Assembly (NCBI GenBank): GCA_934096535.1
Contig: CAKOMC010000052.1
Location: forward strand, 1 to 9,380
Origin: an uncultured Bacilli bacterium
GTDB taxonomy: Bacteria; Bacillota_I; Bacilli_A; RF39; UBA660
Direction: 5' to 3'
Length of the DNA stretch: 9,380 nucleotides
Both the position numbers and the translations under genes were made by a program. This document shows positions 1 to 5,799 of the stretch, piece after piece (the stretch's first letter is position 1; each line of letters opens with the position of its first letter). The notes beneath the pieces are model-generated. The model did not search any database. It was not told where the DNA came from and was given only the letters and a program-made list of their open reading frames with translations.

Positions 1-621
1 GGTACTTTAACTGATACTAGTAATAATCAAAATGATGAAATCACTTTAGATACTGGTATCGTGGTAAGTAAAAATCCGGCGAAAATATTTCTATATTCTG
101 ACTCTAGACATGCAGGAATAGTTTTAAATGAGCACATCCAAATATTAAAAAATAAATATAAAAAAGTAGAAAACAGTAGCGACTTAAGCGCTTTTAATGA
201 AACAGATTATGATTTAATTATTTTTGACTTTGATGGTTGGAGCGTTCCTATTGAAGTTAATAATTTATCAAATATTAATATAATTAGTTACGGAAATGAT
301 ACTAATTCAAGCATTAAAATAATTGAAAGTAGCACAGAATCAAAATCTGGAGTAGGAAAATCGAAGTTAATAGCCAAAAACTCATTAACAAACTATCTTG
401 ACGAAACAATTCCGGGTGATGGTGATTTTCAGAATCTAATAAAATTTTCTAATAATGTAACTGTATTATACCAAAATGAAACTAATAATATAACTTATGA
501 TTCAATAGGATACTTCAGAAATAATGACTATACCTGGTTTCACTATCAACTATACGGCTTGCTTGATAATCAAAATTTAATCATCCCAATCATCCAATTT
601 ACCCTAGGCGAATTAAAATAA
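1..621 (+). CDS. C-terminal part of an unrecognised protein (5' end outside window)
   Basis: The reading frame is open from base 1 to the TAA at 619-621, so 206 residues of a longer protein are visible. A GTG at 61 could be read as a start, but no ribosome binding site precedes it and the frame continues upstream without a stop, so I treat the gene as cut by the window edge. A stretch from about visible residue 26 (KIFLYSDSRHAG) to residue 105 alternates hydrophobic strands (YDLIIFDFD, INIISYG) with helical segments, suggesting an alpha/beta Rossmann- or flavodoxin-like fold. The C-terminal part is rich in Asn, Tyr and Phe and ends in a hydrophobic strand (LIIPIIQFTLGEL). The Asn/Thr/Ser-rich composition would suit a secreted or surface protein, but no signal, anchor or known motif is visible here. 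I do not recognise the family and assign no function. It converges on the sulfotransferase gene. Confidence 0.7.
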   Translation, partial: GTLTDTSNNQNDEITLDTGIVVSKNPAKIFLYSDSRHAGIVLNEHIQILKNKYKKVENSSDLSAFNETDYDLIIFDFDGWSVPIEVNNLSNINIISYGNDTNSSIKIIESSTESKSGVGKSKLIAKNSLTNYLDETIPGDGDFQNLIKFSNNVTVLYQNETNNITYDSIGYFRNNDYTWFHYQLYGLLDNQNLIIPIIQFTLGELK

Positions 622-730
622 CTAAAAAACTATTGCTAAATTAAATGAATTAGAGTATCTTATACTATATCTTATAAACATAATAAGTCTTAATAGTTAT
701 TTTCATTATTATATATAGTCAAATTTTAAC

Positions 731-778
731 AAAAAAGAGGTTTAGTAGTAATAACGATATTACACTAAAGCCTCTTTT
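731..778. terminator. Bidirectional rho-independent terminator between convergent genes
   Basis: A long hairpin pairs AAAGAGG (734-740), TTTAGT (741-746) and GTAAT (748-752) with ATTAC (759-763), ACTAAA (764-769) and CCTCTTT (771-777), with single bulges at A747 and G770 and a 6-nt loop. Read on the minus strand it runs into six T's, so it should end the sulfotransferase mRNA. On the plus strand it ends in TTTT and can also stop the upstream plus-strand gene. The sulfotransferase stop codon (760-762) lies inside the hairpin. Confidence 0.85.
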
Positions 779-2754
779 AAATCACTAATTTCTATATAAT
801 TATTAGTCTTATATATTTTATCATTTATCTTAATATAAAGACTATATTTACCACTTAAACCTTCTTTATTAATATATCTCGTAATATTAATACCCTCATT
901 AGTTTCTTCTTCTGTAAAGATATCTACACATAAGGCTGTATAAGGTTTCTTACTTATTACTTGATCATAATAATTATTAGTAAAACCTTTTCTTAAGATA
1001 AAACTAACATTTTCCCCTTTTTTAAACTTACCACTAATTACTAGTCTATCTTCTTCATTAGTTAAAGTAATATTACGGTTATTATAATCATCATCTATTT
1101 CTACTGTTTTAATAAATTTATTATCTTTTTTACTTACCTTTGTTTCTCCTAGGCTACCTAGTCTTTTACCTAATATATTTTCATAATCATTTTCAGTATA
1201 AAGACTTAGTTTTTCTACCCGATAATTATTAGTAGGTAAAACTATTTCAAAAATAACTTTATCATTTAAAACTTCAACCGTATCACTTTTTAAAGTCGTA
1301 TTGCTTGAAAATCCAGCTGGTTGATTAGAATTTTTACCATCTACATAAACAATACCACCTGAATGAATTAGATAATGATTCTTTTCTAAATAGTCTACAT
1401 CACTAATATATGGTGAATAAAAACTACTACCTCTTTCTTTACCATATTCATATACTTGTTCAATAGTCATTTTATCAGTATCTATTTTATACATGACACC
1501 CCTAGAATAACCGTTAGTAGCCTCAACATATTTAGAACTATCTTTACTTTTATTATTACCATTATCAAAGATAAAGACATAACCTTCTGGGGTAATCATC
1601 GCGGCATGTTGAGACCATTGCCATTCAAAGTCTTTTCCAACAGGAGTAAAGAAATACTTTTGATGTTCACTACTCCAATTAGTAGAATCTCCTATTATCC
1701 AATTTAACTTCCCTGTTGTATAATCAATATTAATAACGGCATCTTGATGTCTTCCGGATAAAGTTATACTGTTAGTAGCCTCATCATACCAAACCGAATT
1801 ATTATGAAACCAATCATAATTACTCCAGTTTTCACTTTTACCATCTTCCATATTTAAAATATCTTTTAAATCCCAAGTTTTAACAATATTACCCGTAGTT
1901 CTATCAAGTTCCACAATATAATCTTCAACTGTACCAGCCTCATTATTAAAATCATCACTTGCTACTAATAAATTACCATTAGGTAGTTCAAAATAATCAT
2001 GGTGGTAACCGCCTTTTAGCGAGTATTCATTATAAATATGACCTAAAAGATCTATTTCATATAAACCTGTCATATAATATGGACTATTAACTAATCTTTC
2101 TGTACTAACCATCATATGTCCATTTTTAAGTCTCGTATTATCCCAAATAGCATTATTAGATAAATACCAACGAACATCCCCATTAACATCATAAGCACAA
2201 GTATATCCCTTACTAGATGGGGTAAAGAAATATAAATCATTAGTTAATTTACTACTATCTTTTTTGAGGCTAGTTGGTAAAACAAAATCATCTGGTAATT
2301 TATCTGTTTGAATCTCTACTTGTTTAGTTATTTTCTTTCCATCACTTAATGTATAACTAATATCTACTTTATTATTATAATCAGCATATAACCCATATAT
2401 AGGTAAATAATGTTTAGTATTCTTAGCAAACTCAGTTTCAATAGTAGTAAGTTTATCTTTTCCTTCAATAGTTACCTTTGGACTTACTTCTTCTTCCGTT
2501 TCAAAAAGAATTAAGGCTGTTAGAGGTGAAGCATTATAAGGATCTAATAAAACCTTTGGATTATCAATAGTATAACCATTAGTCTTTATAGTCTTCTCTA
2601 TGGCATTTTGTTTAGTAACTAAAGAGGCGGTTAAATCTATCTCATTTTTACCTCTCAAATTGTTATAGAAGTAGAATATACTTCCTAAGATTATTAGTAC
2701 TATAACACTTATTATAATCGTAATTATTTTTTTATTTTTTTTCTTTCTTTGCAT
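760..2754 (-). CDS. Membrane-anchored arylsulfate sulfotransferase (ASST family)
   Basis: This 664-residue protein belongs to the bacterial arylsulfotransferase (ASST) family, PAPS-independent enzymes that move a sulfate from one phenolic sulfate to another phenol through a sulfo-histidine. Residues 1-9 are Lys-rich and about 10-30 form one hydrophobic segment without a lipobox, so the enzyme is probably tethered with its catalytic domain outside. A beta-rich N-terminal domain (about 40-155) is followed by a six-bladed-propeller-type region (about 170-475). The propeller carries the family's catalytic blocks: GGYHHDYFELPNGN (His251/252), DWFHNNS (His317), SGRHQD (Arg335/His336) and QWSQHAA (His383, the likely sulfated His). 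Residues 490-664 form an extra C-terminal region I do not recognise. The E. coli enzyme has a disulfide near the catalytic His; here the only cysteines are C186 and C609, so that bond is absent. The start is ATG 2754 because AGGTGAT lies 6 nt upstream; a longer in-frame start at 2790 lacks a ribosome site. Confidence 0.9.
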   Translation of the reverse strand: MQRKKKNKKIITIIISVIVLIILGSIFYFYNNLRGKNEIDLTASLVTKQNAIEKTIKTNGYTIDNPKVLLDPYNASPLTALILFETEEEVSPKVTIEGKDKLTTIETEFAKNTKHYLPIYGLYADYNNKVDISYTLSDGKKITKQVEIQTDKLPDDFVLPTSLKKDSSKLTNDLYFFTPSSKGYTCAYDVNGDVRWYLSNNAIWDNTRLKNGHMMVSTERLVNSPYYMTGLYEIDLLGHIYNEYSLKGGYHHDYFELPNGNLLVASDDFNNEAGTVEDYIVELDRTTGNIVKTWDLKDILNMEDGKSENWSNYDWFHNNSVWYDEATNSITLSGRHQDAVINIDYTTGKLNWIIGDSTNWSSEHQKYFFTPVGKDFEWQWSQHAAMITPEGYVFIFDNGNNKSKDSSKYVEATNGYSRGVMYKIDTDKMTIEQVYEYGKERGSSFYSPYISDVDYLEKNHYLIHSGGIVYVDGKNSNQPAGFSSNTTLKSDTVEVLNDKVIFEIVLPTNNYRVEKLSLYTENDYENILGKRLGSLGETKVSKKDNKFIKTVEIDDDYNNRNITLTNEEDRLVISGKFKKGENVSFILRKGFTNNYYDQVISKKPYTALCVDIFTEEETNEGINITRYINKEGLSGKYSLYIKINDKIYKTNNYIEISDLKEALV

Positions 2755-2855
2755 AATTATATCACCTGATACCACTTTACAAAAAAACATTAAATATTTA
2801 AATAACTTCTAAGTTGAATTAACTAAACTTACGGTTGAGTTATCCTATTTTTAAT

Positions 2856-2883
2856 ATAAATAAAAAGCCCTATATAAGGACTT
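2856..2883 (-). terminator. Terminator of the tRNA-Glu transcript
   Basis: On the minus strand AAGTCCT and AGGGCTT (2877-2883 with 2865-2871, one T-G pair) form a 7-bp stem with a 5-nt loop, followed by TTTATTTATA. It lies 10 nt after the tRNA CCA end, so the tRNA is probably transcribed on its own. Confidence 0.8.
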
Positions 2884-2893
2884 AAATATCAAA

Positions 2894-2970
2894 TGGTAGT
2901 CTGTATGGAATTCGAATCCATGAATGTTGCCTTGAGAGGGCAATGTGTTAAGCCACTTCACCAACAGACC
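2894..2970 (-). tRNA. tRNA-Glu, anticodon CTC, CCA encoded
   Basis: The full cloverleaf can be read on the minus strand. The acceptor stem is GGTCTGT with ACAGACT (first pair G-T). The D arm holds GGTGAAGTGGC. The anticodon stem TTGCC/GGCAA encloses the loop CTCTCAA, giving anticodon CTC (plus-strand 2934-2936). The T arm is ATGGA-TTCGAAT-TCCAT, the discriminator base is A, and CCA is encoded at 2894-2896. The overall sequence follows Bacillus-type tRNA-Glu (GG-CCGTTGGT-AAGCGGTTAA type 5' half). It should read GAG codons. The UUC isoacceptor that reads GAA must be elsewhere. Confidence 0.95.
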
Positions 2971-2992
2971 ATATGTGTCTTACGACTACTTA

Positions 2993-3021
2993 ATAATACC
3001 ATATTTATTTTTCTTTGCCTA
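2993..3021 (-). promoter_or_regulatory. Probable promoter of tRNA-Glu
   Basis: On the minus strand TAGGCA (3016-3021, 4 of 6 to the -35 consensus) is followed after 17 bp by TATTAT (2993-2998, 5 of 6 to the -10 consensus). Transcription would begin near 2986, about 16 nt before the mature tRNA 5' end. Position and spacing support the call; the -35 is weak. Confidence 0.5.
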
Positions 3022-3090
3022 GTATTTTTTTACTATTTCTAGTAAATTCCTAGGTATATTACTATTTAAATATTAACTTTAGGGTGGGTG

Positions 3091-3109
3091 GGAAGTAATA
3101 CCTACTTCC
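3091..3109 (-). terminator. Hairpin spanning the stop codon of the DUF1848 gene
   Basis: GGAAGTA (3091-3097) and TACTTCC (3103-3109) form a perfect 7-bp stem with a 5-nt loop, overlapping the TAG stop at 3102-3104. Downstream on the minus strand is a CACCCACCC run rather than a T tract, so it is not a standard rho-independent terminator. It may protect the mRNA 3' end or act as a weak terminator. Confidence 0.4.
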
Positions 3110-3989
3110 TTCTTATAGTAACTTTATCAGTATCTTTTAACTTGCCTATTAACATTGTCGAATTAACATCATGTAACTTCCTATTTTTTAAGACATCTTC
3201 TTCTTTAAAATTAGCATAACAATATTTACAAAAATGAAAACAAGTATTAAATACCCCAATATCTACTATATTAACACAATTACATAATCCTTCTTTTCGA
3301 GCCTTCCAGTTAGGATACTTTTTCCCCGTTAACATATAAGCTAGTTCATGTGATAAACATACTTCCTCATCAAAACCATACTCTACTAAATTTCTTTTTT
3401 CAAAACAAGTATGCACTCTTATATGATGGAGATGACACTCTTTAGAAATACTTTGTCCTAAGGTTTTATAATCACTCTCTTTAAATTCTCGATAATTTAA
3501 AACGCGTTCATTTTTTCTCACATTTTTATAATCATCTATAAATGATATAATTATTTTTTCAATATACCCCTCTAACTCTTCTGCTAATTTTTTTATCGCT
3601 TTAATATGATAATCTACGGTATACTTATCATTAAGAAATATGGGATCATATCTAACATAGACATTACTTTTTCCTATAATCTTACTTATCTCTTTAATAT
3701 CATTAATTATTTCTTTCTTATCTTTAACATTTACTTCAATATCTTGATGATACCCGGTTAAAGTTACATGAAAAAGAATAGGTTTTTTTATATCTTTTAA
3801 ATAAGGAATTATAGGTCTGGGATTTTTAGTACAAAAAACAAACATCTCTACATCTTCAAAGTAAATTCTACTTACCTGCGATTCATTAAACGGATTTCTG
3901 ACATCGACAAATCCTTCTTTTAATCTCTTCATAAACCACGGTGTATAAAAGGCCACAATATCGGTGCGGCCACTTATATTAAGAATCAT
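3102..3989 (-). CDS. DUF1848 family protein with a C-terminal CX3CX2C cluster motif
   Basis: This 295-residue protein matches the DUF1848 family in length and signatures: an N-terminal ISGRTDI (5-11) followed by FYTPWF, FVFCTKNPRP (50-59), VYVRYDPIF (110-118), and a Cys-rich end. At the end, CNC (236-238) precedes DIGVFNTCFHFCKYCYANF, whose C250, C254 and C257 form the CX3CX2C spacing that binds a [4Fe-4S] cluster in radical SAM enzymes. The alternating strand/helix pattern from 68 to 195 fits a TIM-barrel-like core. Placing the cluster motif near the C-terminus, not the N-terminus, is typical of DUF1848 and unlike ordinary radical SAM proteins. Its reaction is not known. It is the last gene of the three-gene minus-strand operon, 27 nt after the PH-like gene. 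The start is set by AGGGGG (3994-3999) 4 nt upstream of the ATG. Confidence 0.85.
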   Translation of the reverse strand: MILNISGRTDIVAFYTPWFMKRLKEGFVDVRNPFNESQVSRIYFEDVEMFVFCTKNPRPIIPYLKDIKKPILFHVTLTGYHQDIEVNVKDKKEIINDIKEISKIIGKSNVYVRYDPIFLNDKYTVDYHIKAIKKLAEELEGYIEKIIISFIDDYKNVRKNERVLNYREFKESDYKTLGQSISKECHLHHIRVHTCFEKRNLVEYGFDEEVCLSHELAYMLTGKKYPNWKARKEGLCNCVNIVDIGVFNTCFHFCKYCYANFKEEDVLKNRKLHDVNSTMLIGKLKDTDKVTIRRK

Positions 3990-4016
3990 AAATCCCCCTA
4001 TTATTTAAAGTATTTT

Positions 4017-4352
4017 TTATTTATTTTGTTCTTCTAAATAATTATTAATCTTAGTACTGATAATTTCGATACGATGATTATCTTTTAATGTATAAAGACT
4101 TCCTAAGGCAGTAGTATTTTTAAAATTAATATCTTCTAAGGACAGTTTTCCAACAACTTTTTTATTTATAGGGTTCATAATTACATTACCTAAAACGATA
4201 TCATCTATCCCTCTTGGTGTATCCAAAAAATATATACTCTTATTAGTAACGACGATACTAACTCCTAGCGTTTTTTTACCATCAATAATTACTTTAGCTT
4301 CATCATCTAAAATTTTTATTTCTTCATTCTTTTCTAAATCTAAATCGTACAT
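4017..4352 (-). CDS. Small hypothetical protein, possible PH-like fold
   Basis: This 111-residue cytosolic protein has no signal peptide, membrane segment or cysteine. It is strand-rich: EIKILDDEAKVIID, VSIVVTNKSIYFLDT, VVGKLSLEDINF and GSLYTLKDNHRIEIIS, then a C-terminal helix NNYLEEQ. The block VTNKSIYFLDTPRG (about 35-48) resembles the 'vTnkRiyf' strand pair of bacterial PH- or GRAM-like domains, with a helical end as in those folds; this is a structural guess. The start is firm because GGAGGG (4358-4363) lies 5 nt upstream of the ATG. It sits 23 nt behind the DUF3419 gene and 27 nt ahead of DUF1848, so it is almost certainly co-transcribed with them. Function unknown. Confidence 0.75.
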   Translation of the reverse strand: MYDLDLEKNEEIKILDDEAKVIIDGKKTLGVSIVVTNKSIYFLDTPRGIDDIVLGNVIMNPINKKVVGKLSLEDINFKNTTALGSLYTLKDNHRIEIISTKINNYLEEQNK

Positions 4353-4375
4353 ATTATCCCTCCAATATTATTCTA

Positions 4376-5311
4376 TCATATTTTTCTAGATAAACATATC
4401 CCATCATCTAAATCAGGACAAAGACCGGCAATAGTAATTAATTTATATACTTTCGGATATTTTAAAATTAAATAATTAGTAACATCATTGGGATCAAAGG
4501 CTAAATTATCAATAAATTCAACTAAATTTCCAAAAAAATTATAACTTGCTACTAAAGTCCCATTATTTCTTAATAATTCTTTTTTTACTTCTTCTAAAAA
4601 TTTATAGACTTTTTCTTTACTATTTAAACCATTAATAGTAGCATAATACTGTATGATATTAGATAAGTATACCACATCAAACTGATAATCACTTTTTAAA
4701 GTATTAATTTTGGTAATATCTAAATCATAACTATCTATTTTAGTAGTAAGAATACTATTTCTTAATTGTTCATAGTATGTAGCCTTATAATATAAATTAT
4801 ACTTTTCTTGTAAAATATTAGTATTATAAATAATATTGCGAAAAAAGTCAGTATTATTTAAAGTGTTATTAGCATTGTTTAAGAATGTATAAACATATGT
4901 CCAAAAATCAAAAGCATCTTTACTTAAGTTTCCTCTTATTTCTAAAAATTTATTATAGGATAAAAAGTATGGAGAATTACTTAACCAGAATCCAGCATAT
5001 AATTTTTCATCGGGGTAAGTTTTAACGGTTGCTACTTTTAAAGCAAGAACATATTTAGCAAATTTATTAATATCAAAAGTTACAACTTTTCTAGCCCCAA
5101 GACTTAGGGCATTAAAGGCAAAATCGCCACTGGAAGTTACACATAAAATGTCTTTATCTTTAACATCAAATTCTTTTAAAGCGGCGGTTTGATTTTCATT
5201 AGTAACTAAATAAGTTGGCGAATAGTTAGTAAATGGGGCAAAATCATTAGTAGCAGTTTTATTTTTAAGTAGTTTTTCTAACATTTTATGTTCATAAATA
5301 TTTTTTAACAT
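4376..5311 (-). CDS. DUF3419 / BtaA-like SAM-binding protein
   Basis: This 311-residue protein resembles the DUF3419 family, whose best known member BtaA transfers the 3-amino-3-carboxypropyl group of S-adenosylmethionine to diacylglycerol in betaine-lipid synthesis. The SAM-binding region is visible: strand and glycine loop ILCVTSSGDFAFNALSLGA (55-73), then VVTFDIN (76-82) whose Asp80 would contact the ribose, followed by FAKYVLALK, as in the DxNxxQxxLLxLK motif of BtaA. FDVVYLSNIIQYY (211-223) is the next strand. It is a compact single-domain form without the second methyltransferase domain found in BtaB or fused BTA1, so betaine-lipid synthesis is not established; the acceptor is unknown. 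No signal peptide or membrane helix is seen. It leads the operon with the PH-like and DUF1848 genes. AGGAAAG (5318-5324) lies 6 nt before the ATG. The stop is TGA. Confidence 0.8.
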   Translation of the reverse strand: MLKNIYEHKMLEKLLKNKTATNDFAPFTNYSPTYLVTNENQTAALKEFDVKDKDILCVTSSGDFAFNALSLGARKVVTFDINKFAKYVLALKVATVKTYPDEKLYAGFWLSNSPYFLSYNKFLEIRGNLSKDAFDFWTYVYTFLNNANNTLNNTDFFRNIIYNTNILQEKYNLYYKATYYEQLRNSILTTKIDSYDLDITKINTLKSDYQFDVVYLSNIIQYYATINGLNSKEKVYKFLEEVKKELLRNNGTLVASYNFFGNLVEFIDNLAFDPNDVTNYLILKYPKVYKLITIAGLCPDLDDGICLSRKI

Positions 5312-5360
5312 GCTCTACTTTCCTTTCTTTAATTAACTTCTTTTAATAACATGATTATCT

Positions 5361-5389
5361 ATTTTCGGCTGTTTATTTCTAAAAGTCAA
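5361..5389 (-). promoter_or_regulatory. Probable promoter of the DUF3419 operon
   Basis: On the minus strand TTGACT (5384-5389, 5 of 6 to consensus) is followed after 17 bp by GAAAAT (5361-5366, 4 of 6). Transcription would start near 5354 and give a leader of about 43 nt. The -10 box overlaps a degenerate copy of the TTCGGYAATTTGT motif (5364-5376). Confidence 0.45.
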
Positions 5390-5417
5390 TTACTTTTTAA
5401 TAATTTATGTTTTTTTA

Positions 5418-5488
5418 TTCGGTAATTTGTAAATTTAATTTACATATATTAAAAGAAAAAAGTACTTACATTAAACCAAGTACTTCTT
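5418..5488. repeat. Direct repeat copy A (71 bp), duplicate of the murE end
   Basis: This 71-bp stretch matches 5728-5799 (copy B) with two substitutions (at 5422 and 5442) and one missing base in the CC/CCC run. Copy B contains the last eight codons of murE including its stop, so copy A looks like a displaced copy of the murE 3' end and terminator. It now lies downstream of the ATPase remnant. Confidence 0.9.
5451..5485 (-). terminator. Terminator within repeat copy A
   Basis: On the minus strand two AAGTACTT blocks (5478-5485 and 5460-5467) pair as an 8-bp stem with a 10-nt loop, followed by TTTTTCTTTT. It lies 10 nt past the stop of the ATPase remnant and upstream of the DUF3419 promoter, so it would insulate that operon. 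Confidence 0.7.
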
Positions 5489-5495
5489 TAAAAAT

Positions 5496-5666
5496 TTAAT
5501 TTTTCAAACATCCAATTGGCACAATATAAATGCCATCTTCACGACGGTATGCATACTTATCTGTACCAGTCAATATCATCATAAATAATGGTTTTTTCAT
5601 TTTTTTAGTATCTATTTTAGATGCTAAATTATTTAAAATATTAACCCCTTCGGCAATATTTTTGTT
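5496..5666 (-). pseudogene. Remnant: last 56 codons of a DUF4143-type AAA ATPase
   Basis: On the minus strand an open stretch of 56 codons ends at TAA (5496-5498). It reads NKNIAEGVNILNNLASKID, then PLFMMILTGTDKYAYRRED, then GIYIVPIGCLKN. This is the recognisable C-terminal end of the large bacterial/archaeal AAA ATPases that carry a C-terminal DUF4143 domain (COG1373), which finish in a 'YaYrReDGvyvvPigcLk' strand pair. An in-frame TAA at 5667-5669 and the 23-bp repeats cut it off. There is no start with a ribosome site and no trace of the P-loop domain, so about seven eighths of the gene is missing. It is not expected to make a functional protein. The family assignment is from recalled motifs, not a search. 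Confidence 0.7.
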
Positions 5667-5681
5667 TTATTCAAATTATTT

Positions 5682-5750
5682 TTCGGCAATTTGTGGCTTT
5701 TTCATTCGGTAATTTGTAGACTTTTTGTTCGGCAATTTGTAAATTTAATT
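5682..5750. repeat. Three tandem 23-bp units with core TTCGGYAATTTGT
   Basis: The 13-bp core TTCGG(C/T)AATTTGT starts at 5682, 5705 and 5728, exactly 23 bp apart, with a T-rich 10-bp variable part after each core. Another exact-class copy begins at 5418 (repeat copy A). Diverged copies lie at 5649 (inside the ATPase remnant, where its complement encodes Ile-Ala-Glu) and 5364. Because 23 is not a multiple of three, the array cannot encode a repeated peptide. Confidence 0.85.
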
Positions 5751-5799
5751 TGCATATATTAAAAGAAAAAAGTACTTACATTAAACCCAAGTACTTCTT
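5728..5799. repeat. Direct repeat copy B (72 bp), includes the murE 3' end
   Basis: This is the partner of 5418-5488, at a distance of 310 bp. It includes the last unit of the 23-bp array, the murE terminator and the last eight murE codons (KKYLGLM and stop). Confidence 0.9.
5761..5796 (-). terminator. murE rho-independent terminator
   Basis: On the minus strand AAGTACTT (5789-5796) and AAGTACTT (5770-5777) pair as an 8-bp stem with an 11-nt loop, followed by TTTTTCTTTT. The stem begins within the last codons of murE and includes part of its stop codon (5776-5778). Confidence 0.75.

Noticed and set aside
61..621. GTG at 61 as the start of a complete 186-residue gene
   Set aside because: The frame stays open to base 1 and no ribosome binding site precedes the GTG, so a gene running in from outside the window is more likely.
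1456..1707. Plus-strand 83-codon ORF
   Set aside because: It lies wholly opposite the well-supported sulfotransferase gene, covering its catalytic region, and has no ribosome site or recognisable protein.
2755..2790. Upstream ATG (2790) as the sulfotransferase start
   Set aside because: It has no ribosome binding site and would put FFCKVVSGDII before the Lys-rich anchor, while AGGTGAT is well placed for the ATG at 2754.
3025..3065. CCTAG...CTAGG nested palindrome as a terminator of the DUF1848 operon
   Set aside because: The inner stem TTTACT/AGTAAA is short and on the minus strand is followed by A's rather than T's, so it does not qualify as a rho-independent terminator.
5530..5712. Plus-strand 60-codon ORF
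   Set aside because: It is the reverse of the ATPase remnant and the 23-bp repeats; the minus-strand reading matches a known protein tail and this one does not.
5682..5740. CRISPR array
   Set aside because: The units are only 23 bp including the variable part, the variable part is T-rich low complexity of 10 bp, and there are no cas genes.
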